Below are positions 36,629-45,136 of a stretch of 64,000 nucleotides of DNA, in pieces (the stretch's first letter is position 1; each line of letters begins with the position of its first letter). The stretch lies in assembly GCF_001422925.1 (NCBI RefSeq), contig NZ_LMNI01000011.1:40129-104128 (forward strand). Reading direction: 5' to 3'. The position numbers and the translations under genes are program-made. Origin of the DNA: Microbacterium sp. Leaf288. Its GTDB lineage: Bacteria > Actinomycetota > Actinomycetes > Actinomycetales > Microbacteriaceae. A model generated the notes under the pieces. The model worked only from the letters and a program-made list of their open reading frames with translations, had not been told where the DNA came from and ran no database searches.

Positions 36629-38123
36629 TCTCGCGACAGCCCCGCGGGCCATCAGCGCCGCGATCCAGCCGGTCGTCCCCGGCTTCCACCCCGATCCGAC
36701 CATCTGCAGGGTGGGGGACGACTACTACCTCGCACACTCGAGCTTCGAATACTTCCCGGGCGCCCCCATCTTCCATAGCCGAGACCTGGTCAGCTGGACC
36801 CAGATCGGAAACATCCTCGACCGACGCTCGCAGTTCCGCGCCGGCACATCAGGACCGTCCACTGGCATCTACGGCTCGACGCTGCGGCATCACGACGGCC
36901 GTTTCTGGTTCGCCACGACGAACGTCAGTGACTTCACTGCGGGTCAGGTGATCGTCTGCGCGACTGACCCGGCCGGGCCGTGGTCCGAGCCGGTATTCGT
37001 CCCAGAGGCGATCGGCATCGATCCCGACCTCTGCTGGGACGACGACGGGACGTGCTACCTCACCTGGCACGTGCTCGACTTCACTGTCGGAGGCCAGGGC
37101 ATCCGGCAGGCGCCCATCGACCTGGAGTCGGGTCGTCTGCTCGAGCCCGGTTACCCCGTGTGGCAGGGCAGTGGGCTGCCGACCGCCGAGGGGCCGCATC
37201 TCTACAAGATCGGCGACCTCTGGTACCTCATGCTCGCCGAAGGCGGCACCGAGCGGGGCCACTGCGTCACCATCGCTCGCGGGAGTAGTCCGCGAGGCCC
37301 GTTCGAATCGTGCCCACAAAATCCGGTGTTCACGCATCGCAGTTCCCCGCATCCGGTTCAGAACGTCGGACACGCCGACTTGATCCAGTCGCCCCTCGGC
37401 GAGTGGGCCGCTGTCTACCTGGGCGTACGCCCGCGCGGGTCGACTCCCGGGTTCCACGTCCTGGGCCGAGAGACCTTCGTTGCCGGCATCGACTGGGTCG
37501 ACGGCTGGCCGGTCTTCGTCGAGGGCGCCTTCGAGGTACCGCCTGATGACGAGGGGTTCGTCGACGAGTTCTCGACCGGGATCCTCGACCCTCGCTGGGT
37601 CGCTCCCGACAACGAGCCTGGCACCGTGACCGAACATGTCGCTGACGGCGGTCTCCGATTCGTCTCTTGGGGTGAGGCGACCGACGTCGTGTGCGCTCGC
37701 GTGAAGGACTTCATGTGGGAAGCCGAGGCGGAGGTCGAGACATCCGGCGCCATCGGGCTACGGCTCGACGATCGTCACTGGTGCGCCGTCATCTTCGAGG
37801 AAGAGCAGGCTCGCGCGTCGGTGCAGATCGGCGACATCCGTCAGCAGCTCGGAGTGGTCGAACTCGGGACCAAGACGGCGACTCTGCGCATCGCGACTAC
37901 ACCACCTCAGACGGCCCCCGTGCCCTTCGGCTATGCGGGTCCCGATGACGTCGTCCTGTCGGTGGCGACAGACGACGGCACGAGCATCGAGATCGCTCGC
38001 CTGGACGGTCGCTACTTCTCGACCGAGGTCGCCGCTGGGTTCACCGGACGCATGCTGGCGCTCGGGGCGCCGTCTCCCGCGGGAATCGTGCGTCGCGTGA
38101 CGTATCGACCGCTCACGGACTAG
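36621..38123 (+). CDS. GH43-family beta-xylosidase/arabinosidase
   Basis: A 500-residue GH43 enzyme. The propeller starts with PVVPGFHPDPTICRVGDDYY (catalytic base Asp in HPDPT), then YGSTLRHHDGRFW, IDPDLCWDDDGTCYLTWH (pKa-modulating Asp), AEGPHLYKIGDLWYLM (acid Glu in EGPH) and NVGHADLIQSPLGEW. A C-terminal beta-sandwich (about 310-500) with IGLRLDDRHWCAV is typical of subfamilies 11/12, mostly beta-xylosidases. No signal peptide. Third gene of the GH78 operon. Confidence 0.88.
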   Translation: MADLATAPRAISAAIQPVVPGFHPDPTICRVGDDYYLAHSSFEYFPGAPIFHSRDLVSWTQIGNILDRRSQFRAGTSGPSTGIYGSTLRHHDGRFWFATTNVSDFTAGQVIVCATDPAGPWSEPVFVPEAIGIDPDLCWDDDGTCYLTWHVLDFTVGGQGIRQAPIDLESGRLLEPGYPVWQGSGLPTAEGPHLYKIGDLWYLMLAEGGTERGHCVTIARGSSPRGPFESCPQNPVFTHRSSPHPVQNVGHADLIQSPLGEWAAVYLGVRPRGSTPGFHVLGRETFVAGIDWVDGWPVFVEGAFEVPPDDEGFVDEFSTGILDPRWVAPDNEPGTVTEHVADGGLRFVSWGEATDVVCARVKDFMWEAEAEVETSGAIGLRLDDRHWCAVIFEEEQARASVQIGDIRQQLGVVELGTKTATLRIATTPPQTAPVPFGYAGPDDVVLSVATDDGTSIEIARLDGRYFSTEVAAGFTGRMLALGAPSPAGIVRRVTYRPLTD

Positions 38124-38219
38124 CTGCGTTCAAGGCGGCGGACGTGAGATGGCGAGGTCGTCGCCAGGTGGCGCAGCCGCTGGGACGAGCCGATCGTCGT
38201 CGACGAAGGCGGGGGCCCA

Positions 38220-38227
38220 TTGCGCAA
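38220..38227. promoter_or_regulatory. Putative LacI-family operator TTGCGCAA, site 5
   Basis: Exact palindrome in the 222-bp gap before the MFS-GH3 operon, 119 bases from the MFS start. Confidence 0.6.
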
Positions 38228-38345
38228 ATGGCGCGATGGGGTTTGCTCGCGGACCGCGCTGCTCCATATCCTGAGGGTTCCCCACCGTTCGCGGCGTTGG
38301 CGCCCGGCACCCCGGCAATGCGCAAGGGTATGAGAAAGCGCACCC

Positions 38346-39653
38346 ATGTCGCGAGACATCCGTGCATCGCGGCCGCAATCAGTCTTCCGCCTTCGTCGCA
38401 TCCCCCGCAGCCGGAGGCACAGCGACGGCGACTCGCCGTTCCCTCGAGTCGGCCTCTTGGCGCTGGCGGCGGCGATCTTCGTATCGATGTCGACCGAGTT
38501 CCTCCCCGGCGGGCTACTCCCCGACATCGCCGAAGCGTTCGACCGCCCGGTGACAGATGCGGGCCAGTTGGTCACCGTGTTCGCGGCGGCGGTCATCGTC
38601 ACCACCACCCCTCTCGCGATCCTGACCCGACAGGCGCCACGCAAGCCGCTCGCGCTGATCGCGCTCACCGGGATAGCGGCCGCGACCGGCTTCGCGGCGC
38701 TCTCGCCGACGTTCGAGCTGCTCCTCGCCGCGCGCGTGGCGGGCGGCATCGCGCACGGGCTGTTCTGGTCGGTCGCAGCCGCCTATGCGGCCGATCTCGT
38801 CCCTTCCTCACAGCTCGGCCGGGCAACAGCGATCACGGCCGCGGGTGGCGCGGTCGCCGGCATTCTCGGCGCCCCGCTCGGCAACGCGCTCTGCCAGCTG
38901 TTCGGGTGGCGTGCGGCATTCGGCGTCTTCGCGATCGTGGCGGTCGGTGTCGCGGTCCTCGTCGCCACGCTCCTTCCACCTGTGAAGCTGGCGCGCCGTG
39001 CGCCGAACTCCGCCGGCTCCCGGCCCGTCTCCTCACAAGCTGGGCTGAGCGGAATCCTCCTCGTGTGCCTGATCATCCTTCTGGTCGTCATCGGTCAGAC
39101 CACCTACGGAACATACGGGGTGGTCTGGCTCACCGACGTTGCCGGGCTGCCCGAGCCGTCCATCCCTATCTTCATGCTGGTGACGGGGATCGCCGCCTTC
39201 GTCGCGGTCTCCCTGATCGGGCGACCCGCCGACCGATGGCCGAACGCGGCGCTCGTCGTCGCCATCGTGATGCTCGCCGCGCTGATGGCGCTATTCCCCC
39301 TCATGGCCGAGTGGGGCACTCTTCCGCTGGTTGCGGTCGCACTCGTGCAGTCGATGGGCTTCGCCGTCGCCCCGATCCTGCTCCAGACACGCATGATGCG
39401 GATCGCTCCGCACGAACGCCGCTCGACCGCAGCCGCACTCCAGACCACGGCCTTCAACATCGCGATCGGCGGCGGGGCGGTCGTCGGAGGGCTCGTCATC
39501 GGCGCGTGGGGTCTCGCCGTTCTGCCCTGGGCTGCTGCGCTGCTCTCGGCCGTCGGCATCTCTGTTCTGCTGCTGTCGCTGCCGCGCGTACCCCGGGCGG
39601 CGACATCCTCGCCTCCCTCACCCATCGCAAAGGAGGACGCTTATGTCCCCTGA
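38346..39653 (+). CDS. MFS transporter, sugar-efflux (AraJ-like) type
   Basis: A 435-residue transporter with about 12 hydrophobic segments after an Arg-rich N-terminus. FVSMSTEFLPGGLLPDIAEA (TM1) and AARVAGGIAHGLFWSVAAAY (TM4) are typical of the arabinose-efflux / DHA1-like MFS group. It may export surplus sugar, aglycone or toxic product rather than import. Its end overlaps the GH3 start by 11 bases, so the two are coupled. Confidence 0.82.
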   Translation: MSRDIRASRPQSVFRLRRIPRSRRHSDGDSPFPRVGLLALAAAIFVSMSTEFLPGGLLPDIAEAFDRPVTDAGQLVTVFAAAVIVTTTPLAILTRQAPRKPLALIALTGIAAATGFAALSPTFELLLAARVAGGIAHGLFWSVAAAYAADLVPSSQLGRATAITAAGGAVAGILGAPLGNALCQLFGWRAAFGVFAIVAVGVAVLVATLLPPVKLARRAPNSAGSRPVSSQAGLSGILLVCLIILLVVIGQTTYGTYGVVWLTDVAGLPEPSIPIFMLVTGIAAFVAVSLIGRPADRWPNAALVVAIVMLAALMALFPLMAEWGTLPLVAVALVQSMGFAVAPILLQTRMMRIAPHERRSTAAALQTTAFNIAIGGGAVVGGLVIGAWGLAVLPWAAALLSAVGISVLLLSLPRVPRAATSSPPSPIAKEDAYVP

Positions 39654-42087
39654 ATCAGCTCGCCCGAACGAACCGTCCGCCCGGACGTCAACCGACCCCG
39701 AGGCCCCATGGCGTGACGCGGCGCTCGACCCGATGCGGCGGGCAGCGCTCCTGCTCTCCGAACTATCGATCGACGAGAAGATGGCACAGATCACGTGCTA
39801 CTTTCCCCAGGACATCGCCGAGACCGATGACTTCGTGAATCGGCACCCGAACGGCGTCGGTGTCGTGTCCACACTCGAGACGCGGTCCGCCGAAACGCTT
39901 CGCGACGTGATCGAGTTCCAGAACCGGGTGCAGCGGAGTGCGATGTCCCGGTCTGGTCACGGCATCCCGGCGATCTTCCATATGGAGGGTATCTGCGGCG
40001 GCTTTCTCCCAGGGGCGACCAGTTTTCCGAGCGGCCTGGCACGGGGTGCCAGCTGGAACCCCAGTCTTGAACGGCGGATCGGTGAGATCGTCGCGCGCCA
40101 GGAGCGAGCTGTCGGCGTTACCCACACCTTCGCCCCGGTGCTCGATGTGTCCCGCGATCCCCGCCTCGGGCGGCACGGAGAGAGCTACGGCGAGGACCCG
40201 GCGTTGGTCAGCGCACTCGGAGTCGCCTACGCGCAGGGGATTCAATCCGGTTCGACAGGTGCGCTGCGCTCCGAGGCTGTCGCCAAACATTTCGTCGGGT
40301 CGCACCACGTCGACGGCGGCATTCACGGGACGGATGTGAATGCACCGGTCCGTTTGATCCTGGAGCAGTATGCGAAGCCGTTCCAGGCCGCGATCACCCA
40401 TGCCGGGCTACGCGGAATCATGCCCGCGTACAACTCCGTGAACGGGCAGCCTGTGTCGGCTTCGCATTGGCTGCTCACATCGGTCCTGCGCGAGCAGATG
40501 GGCTTCGACGGACTCGTGGTGTCGGACTACGGGGCGGTCACAAACCTCCATTCGGTGCAACGTGTCGCTTCTTCCAACGCGCTCGCCGGTCTTCTTGCGC
40601 TGCGGGCGGGAATGGATGTCGAGCAGCACTGGCCGGCCGGCTTCGGCGCCGAACTTCGCGACCTGTTCGCCACCGGTCGTGCGGATGTGTCTGTGCTGGA
40701 TCGGGCGGTGCTGAGCGTCCTGGCGGCCAAGTTCCGAATGGGCCTGTTCGAGGCCCCGTATGCAGACGCCGCGTCGGATGCTGTCGCCGAGCTGGAAACG
40801 GATGCGGATCGGGCGGCCACCTTGCAGTCGGCACGTGAATCGCTGGTTCTTCTGACCAACGACGGTGTGCTTCCCCTGGGGCGACCGCGCCGGATCGTGG
40901 TCGTCGGCTGTCACGCCGCGAGCGCTCGCTTCTTCTTCGGAGGGTATACGCACTACTCGATGGCGGAAGCCAAGCTTGCGACTCGCTCCTCGATGGCCGG
41001 ACTCGTCACCGGTCCGAGCGACGCGGGCATCGTCACCATTCCTGGGACCAAGATCGAAGCATCCGATGGCGAAGAGTATGAGCTGCTCTTGCAGCACCAG
41101 AAGCCAGGTGTTCGGAGTCTGCTCGAAGAGGTGCGAATGCGCATGCCGGACACCGAGGTCCTCTGGACGCGCGGCTACCCCATCGCCGGACACGATACAT
41201 CGGGGCACGCGGAGGCGATCGAGCTCGCTCAGACCGCGGACGTCGTGCTGCTCACGCTGGGCGGAAAGTACGGCATGTCGTCGATCGCCTCGATGGGGGA
41301 GGGGATCGATGCCACCGACATCAACCTGCCGGCGTGTCAGGAGGAGCTCATCGACAAGCTGGGCGCACTCGGAGTTCCGCTCGTCGGAGTCCATCTCGAT
41401 GGTCGTCCGATCTCGAGCGACGCCGCAGATCGGTCGTTGAGCGCGATCATCGAGGCGTGGAGCCCGTCGGAGGCAGGAGCCGAGGCCATCGTCGACATCC
41501 TCACCGGGGCAGTAGGGCCCTCCGGTCGGCTGCCGGTCAGCGTGGCGCGCAACGCTGGGCAGGTGCCGGTGCCGTACAACCACAGCAACGGATCGAGCTG
41601 GCACCAGGGAGGAAGCATCGGGTTCCCGGACTACGTCGACAGCCCGCATATCCCCCGGTATCCGTTCGGACACGGGCTCTCGTACACCAAGTTCGACTAC
41701 TCCGAACTGGGTGTGGAACGAGTCGACGATATCGACGGTGAGGGCTTCCAGGTCTCCTTCACCCTCGCGAATGTCGGGGAGAGGCCGGGCGTCGAAGTCG
41801 TCCAGCTCTACGTCCGCGATCTCTACGCCTCGATGACTCGACCTGCGCAAGAGCTCGCGGGGTTCCGGCGAGTGAGCCTGGATCCCGGTGAATCCACGAT
41901 GGTCACGTTCCGTCTGGCTGCGAGCCAGTTCGCCTTTCTCGACGAGCTGATGCAATGGCGGATCGAGCCCGGCGAGGTCGAGATCCTCGTCGGCGCATCT
42001 TCAGCCGATATTCGGCTCCGCACGGACATCGTCGTGCACACGGATGCTGTCATCGATGGACGTGCGCGAGCGTTCTGGGCGAGCTGA
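39643..42087 (+). CDS. GH3-family beta-glycosidase (first)
   Basis: An 814-residue GH3 enzyme. The N-terminal barrel has IPAIFHMEGICGG, GRHGESYGEDP, VAKHFVGSHH and the nucleophile Asp295 in GLVVSDYGAV. The alpha/beta-sandwich domain includes ESLVLLTNDGVLPLGR, a PA14-free insert and LGGKYGMSSIASMGEG. It ends with FGHGLSYTKFDYSEL and a FnIII domain (GVEVVQLYVRDL). GH3 of this type cleaves beta-glucosides or beta-xylosides; no signal peptide. AAAGGAGGACGC before ATG 39643 is a strong ribosome site inside the upstream gene. Confidence 0.9.
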   Translation: MSPESARPNEPSARTSTDPEAPWRDAALDPMRRAALLLSELSIDEKMAQITCYFPQDIAETDDFVNRHPNGVGVVSTLETRSAETLRDVIEFQNRVQRSAMSRSGHGIPAIFHMEGICGGFLPGATSFPSGLARGASWNPSLERRIGEIVARQERAVGVTHTFAPVLDVSRDPRLGRHGESYGEDPALVSALGVAYAQGIQSGSTGALRSEAVAKHFVGSHHVDGGIHGTDVNAPVRLILEQYAKPFQAAITHAGLRGIMPAYNSVNGQPVSASHWLLTSVLREQMGFDGLVVSDYGAVTNLHSVQRVASSNALAGLLALRAGMDVEQHWPAGFGAELRDLFATGRADVSVLDRAVLSVLAAKFRMGLFEAPYADAASDAVAELETDADRAATLQSARESLVLLTNDGVLPLGRPRRIVVVGCHAASARFFFGGYTHYSMAEAKLATRSSMAGLVTGPSDAGIVTIPGTKIEASDGEEYELLLQHQKPGVRSLLEEVRMRMPDTEVLWTRGYPIAGHDTSGHAEAIELAQTADVVLLTLGGKYGMSSIASMGEGIDATDINLPACQEELIDKLGALGVPLVGVHLDGRPISSDAADRSLSAIIEAWSPSEAGAEAIVDILTGAVGPSGRLPVSVARNAGQVPVPYNHSNGSSWHQGGSIGFPDYVDSPHIPRYPFGHGLSYTKFDYSELGVERVDDIDGEGFQVSFTLANVGERPGVEVVQLYVRDLYASMTRPAQELAGFRRVSLDPGESTMVTFRLAASQFAFLDELMQWRIEPGEVEILVGASSADIRLRTDIVVHTDAVIDGRARAFWAS

Positions 42088-42126
42088 GGGGATAGCGCCC
42101 AGGGGTCGCCGGAGAGTGAACCGATC

Positions 42127-42157
42127 GTGAGTCGACCGCAGCGGGCGGCCGACTCAC
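42127..42157. terminator. Bidirectional terminator between GH3 and GH2
   Basis: Stem GTGAGTCG / CGACTCAC (8 bp) with a GC-rich loop between the convergent GH3 and GH2 genes; the right arm overlaps the GH2 stop codon. Confidence 0.6.
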
Positions 42158-44592
42158 GTCTCCAGAACGGTGATAGCGGTCCTGGCCGTCTCTCCTTCAG
42201 CGCCCACCGTGACGATGATCTCTCCCGGCCCGGTGGGCCGCACGATCGCGAGTGCGCGACCATCGAATGTGGTGCAGCTTGTCGCGTCGAAGCGCTCAGC
42301 GGTCGCCGGCCGAGCGGTGCCGAGTGCCTGCAGGCGGCCAGGTCCATCTACTCGCACCTCGATCGAGCTGTCGCGCGACGGGTTCGGCACGCCCGCGGGG
42401 TCCGCGAACTCGATCGTCACGAAGGCCAGATCGCCGGAGTCGTTCCGGATCTGCTCGCGGTCCGCATGAGCCGTGAGCACGCGACCCTGCGCGGTGGTAA
42501 GGGTGCTGCGCTCACTGGCAACCTGGTCGCGGTACGCCACCGCAACCAGGTCGCCCGGGTGGTACTCGATGTCGAACCGAGCAGTGAAGTCGTTCTCCGC
42601 GCCTGCGGGCCGTCGCCCCAGTGACTCGCCGTTCAGGATGAGTTCGACCTCATCCGCATCGCAGTACACCTCGATCTCGGCGCGCGAACCGACGGGAACG
42701 TCCCATGTCCAGCTCGAGATCGCATCGCTCCAGGCCCATTGCATCTCCAGCCGCCGTCGCCCGTAGTGCTCGGGTCTGAGGACTGCGATGTAGGGGTCTC
42801 GGCGGAGGCCGTACACGATCTCGCGGTAGAAGGACTGTGGTCGACGCATCCCGGTGATGTCGATGTCACCGGCCCAGGCCGTGAGCCACGGGAACGCCGG
42901 GTCCCCGCCGCCGCGGACCTCGAGATCGTCGGTGTAGTCGGTTCTGCCCAGTCCCACTTCGCCGAGATAGTCCCAACCGGTCCAGGTGAATCCGCCGATC
43001 ACATGGTCGTGTGCCAAGGTCTCCCGCCAGGACATCGCGGTCACACGAGGGTTGGTCTCCGTCCCCAGCACGACGCGATTCGGGAATCGGGCGGCGTCGG
43101 GGGCATAGCGTGCCTCGGCGTAGTTGAGTCCCGCGATGTCGGCGGCCGCGTGCGACTCCGCTGTGCGGACCGTTACGACGTCCGAGACGGTGACGGCATC
43201 GAAGAACTCCGTCATCTCGTTCATCACGTCGTTGACGCCGCGGGCAACGGCAGTGTCGAGCCGATCCTTGAGTTCGCCGATGACCTCACCCGCGACTGCC
43301 CAGAAGCTGCTGACCGCCGTCGTGATGAAGCGAGTCTCGTCGTTCGCACGGATGCGCTCGGCGATCTCGCGCGAGAGGATGCCGCCGGCGCCTGATCCGT
43401 ACTCGTGGATCTCGTTCCCGATGCTGTAGAGGATGACGCTGGGGTGATTGAAGTCCTTGCGCACCATCGCGTCGATGTCGCGCTCCCACCACTCGGGAAA
43501 GTCCAGCGTGTAGTCGAAGGGCTGGTTCATCTCGGTCCACGCGTCGAACGCTTCGTCGAACACCAGCATGCCGAGCCGGTCGCACGCGTCGAGCATCGCG
43601 GGGCTGATCGGATAGTGCGAACTGCGCACCGCGTTGAATCCGGCTTCCTTCAGAATCTCGATCCGCCGCTCCTCGGCGCGGCGGATCGTGGCCGCCCCCA
43701 GCGGCCCGTTGTCGTGATGGATGCACGCGCCGCGGAGCTTGACTGTCTCGTCATTGATGCGAAGCCCATGCCGTGGATCGATCCGAAGCGTCCTCACACC
43801 GAACGACACGACCAGTTCGTGTTCGGTGGCCGGATCTTCCTCGTCGAGCATGCGAGCGGTGAAGGAGTAGAGGTAGGGGTCATCCACTCCCCAGCGATGA
43901 GGCTCGTCTACGTACAGCCGACTCCTCACCGTGGTGGCGGCGCCGGGGCGAAGAGTGACCGGGGTCCGATCATCTGCGACGACCGCCCCCGACGCATCGC
44001 GAATCTCGACAGCAAGAGTGAGCCGGCGGGAGATGACGTCCTCGTTCGCTACCTGCACAGCCGACTCGACCACAGCGCGTTCGGCGTCGACGTCGGGCGT
44101 CGTCACCCGCACGGCATTGTCGATGATGTGGGCGAGCGGCGTGACAACCAGATGCACGTCCCGATAGATGCCGAGCCCCGTGTACCAGCGGGAGTCGCGG
44201 TGAGCGCGCGCCTCGACACGGACTGTGTTCACCGTGCCGTAGCGCAGATGGGCATCCACCGGGAGGCGGAACACGCTGTAGCCGTATCGCCACTGCCCGG
44301 CGAACTCATCGTTCACGTAGACCATCGCATCGCGGTACACGCCATCGAACTGGAGTGCCACCCGCCTCGCCCGCCACTCCGTGGGCACGTAGAACCGCTT
44401 CGAGTATTCAACCTCCCCTCCGGGGAAGAATGCCGAGGGTGCGCCGCCCGACGCGTGCTCCGAGCGCGGGAGCGTGATCATCGCGTCGTGCGGGAGCGTG
44501 ACGTCGGTCGATTCCGATCCGCCCATCAGATTGACGAAGCCGCTGATTTTCGGGCGGACGGTCCAATCATCGTTGAAGGGCGTGACGGTCAT
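42154..44592 (-). CDS. GH2-family glycosidase (second of three)
   Basis: An 812-residue GH2 enzyme with the same domain order as the copies at 22672 and 51230: sugar-binding domain (SRWYTGLGIYRDVHL), Ig-like domain, barrel with HHDNGPLGAATI, acid/base Glu in YSIGNEIHEYG, probable nucleophile Glu in VLGTETNPR, WTGWDYLGEVGLG, DUF4982 region (YCDADEVELILNGESLGRRP) and Ig tail. It has an extra helical stretch after TTAVSSFWAVAGE. Intracellular. It stands alone, divergent from the carboxylesterase gene, with a TTGCGCAA site 81 bases before its start. Confidence 0.88.
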   Translation of the reverse strand: MTVTPFNDDWTVRPKISGFVNLMGGSESTDVTLPHDAMITLPRSEHASGGAPSAFFPGGEVEYSKRFYVPTEWRARRVALQFDGVYRDAMVYVNDEFAGQWRYGYSVFRLPVDAHLRYGTVNTVRVEARAHRDSRWYTGLGIYRDVHLVVTPLAHIIDNAVRVTTPDVDAERAVVESAVQVANEDVISRRLTLAVEIRDASGAVVADDRTPVTLRPGAATTVRSRLYVDEPHRWGVDDPYLYSFTARMLDEEDPATEHELVVSFGVRTLRIDPRHGLRINDETVKLRGACIHHDNGPLGAATIRRAEERRIEILKEAGFNAVRSSHYPISPAMLDACDRLGMLVFDEAFDAWTEMNQPFDYTLDFPEWWERDIDAMVRKDFNHPSVILYSIGNEIHEYGSGAGGILSREIAERIRANDETRFITTAVSSFWAVAGEVIGELKDRLDTAVARGVNDVMNEMTEFFDAVTVSDVVTVRTAESHAAADIAGLNYAEARYAPDAARFPNRVVLGTETNPRVTAMSWRETLAHDHVIGGFTWTGWDYLGEVGLGRTDYTDDLEVRGGGDPAFPWLTAWAGDIDITGMRRPQSFYREIVYGLRRDPYIAVLRPEHYGRRRLEMQWAWSDAISSWTWDVPVGSRAEIEVYCDADEVELILNGESLGRRPAGAENDFTARFDIEYHPGDLVAVAYRDQVASERSTLTTAQGRVLTAHADREQIRNDSGDLAFVTIEFADPAGVPNPSRDSSIEVRVDGPGRLQALGTARPATAERFDATSCTTFDGRALAIVRPTGPGEIIVTVGAEGETARTAITVLET

Positions 44593-44672
44593 GGGGTGGC
44601 TCCAGCCTGACAGGACTCTGCTGCCGCCACGCTACCCAGGACGGGCGGCCGCTCACTCACGCTTGCCAAATA

Positions 44673-44680
44673 TTGCGCAA
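44673..44680. promoter_or_regulatory. Putative LacI-family operator TTGCGCAA, site 6
   Basis: Exact palindrome 81 bases before the GH2 start. Confidence 0.65.
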
Positions 44681-45059
44681 GTCGCTCGGGTGCCAGCTTC
44701 TGACCCGCACGGTGGGACAACGACGATCTCAAGCGAGGAATCGCGGCTGTGGCTCACACGAGCGGAGCGCTCGTACACGTCGCCGTCGCCGGCAAGGCGA
44801 GATCAGCGCGTTGATCTGACCCGCTCAGTTCGAGTGCCATCACGACGGCGCACCCACGACTGCGCGCGCGTCGCCGTTGATTCGGCAACTGGGCAATGCG
44901 GCTCACAGCCTGAAGCGCCAGAACCTGACACCGTCAAAAACAGCTGGCTTGCAGCTTCGAAATTAGCTCGGGCTATCGATGGGCGAATCGTTCGCGCAGA
45001 GATCCGATCCGATGATCCGGAGAGCATTCACTTCCAGCTTCTAGGGCGCCGGGCCCCCG

Positions 45060-45067
45060 TTGCGCAA
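45060..45067. promoter_or_regulatory. Putative LacI-family operator TTGCGCAA, site 7
   Basis: Exact palindrome 70 bases before the carboxylesterase start; its flank (GCAATAAG) matches site 4. Confidence 0.65.
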
Positions 45068-45136
45068 TAAGCCTGTCGACGGACCAGCGGGTGACAGCAT
45101 GGACGTGCTGCCGACGGCACAGAAGTGGGGTGCACG

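Larger units (their letters stand above)
44593..45136. other. Divergent promoter region with two operators
   Basis: 544 bases between the GH2 and carboxylesterase starts. TTGCGCAA occurs at 44673-44680 and 45060-45067, each about 80 bases before one gene. The middle holds short frames without ribosome sites; no gene seen. Confidence 0.6.

Noticed and set aside
44803..45027. Short minus-strand frame in the GH2/carboxylesterase gap
   Set aside because: No ribosome site, no recognisable motif, and it lies in a regulatory gap with two operators.
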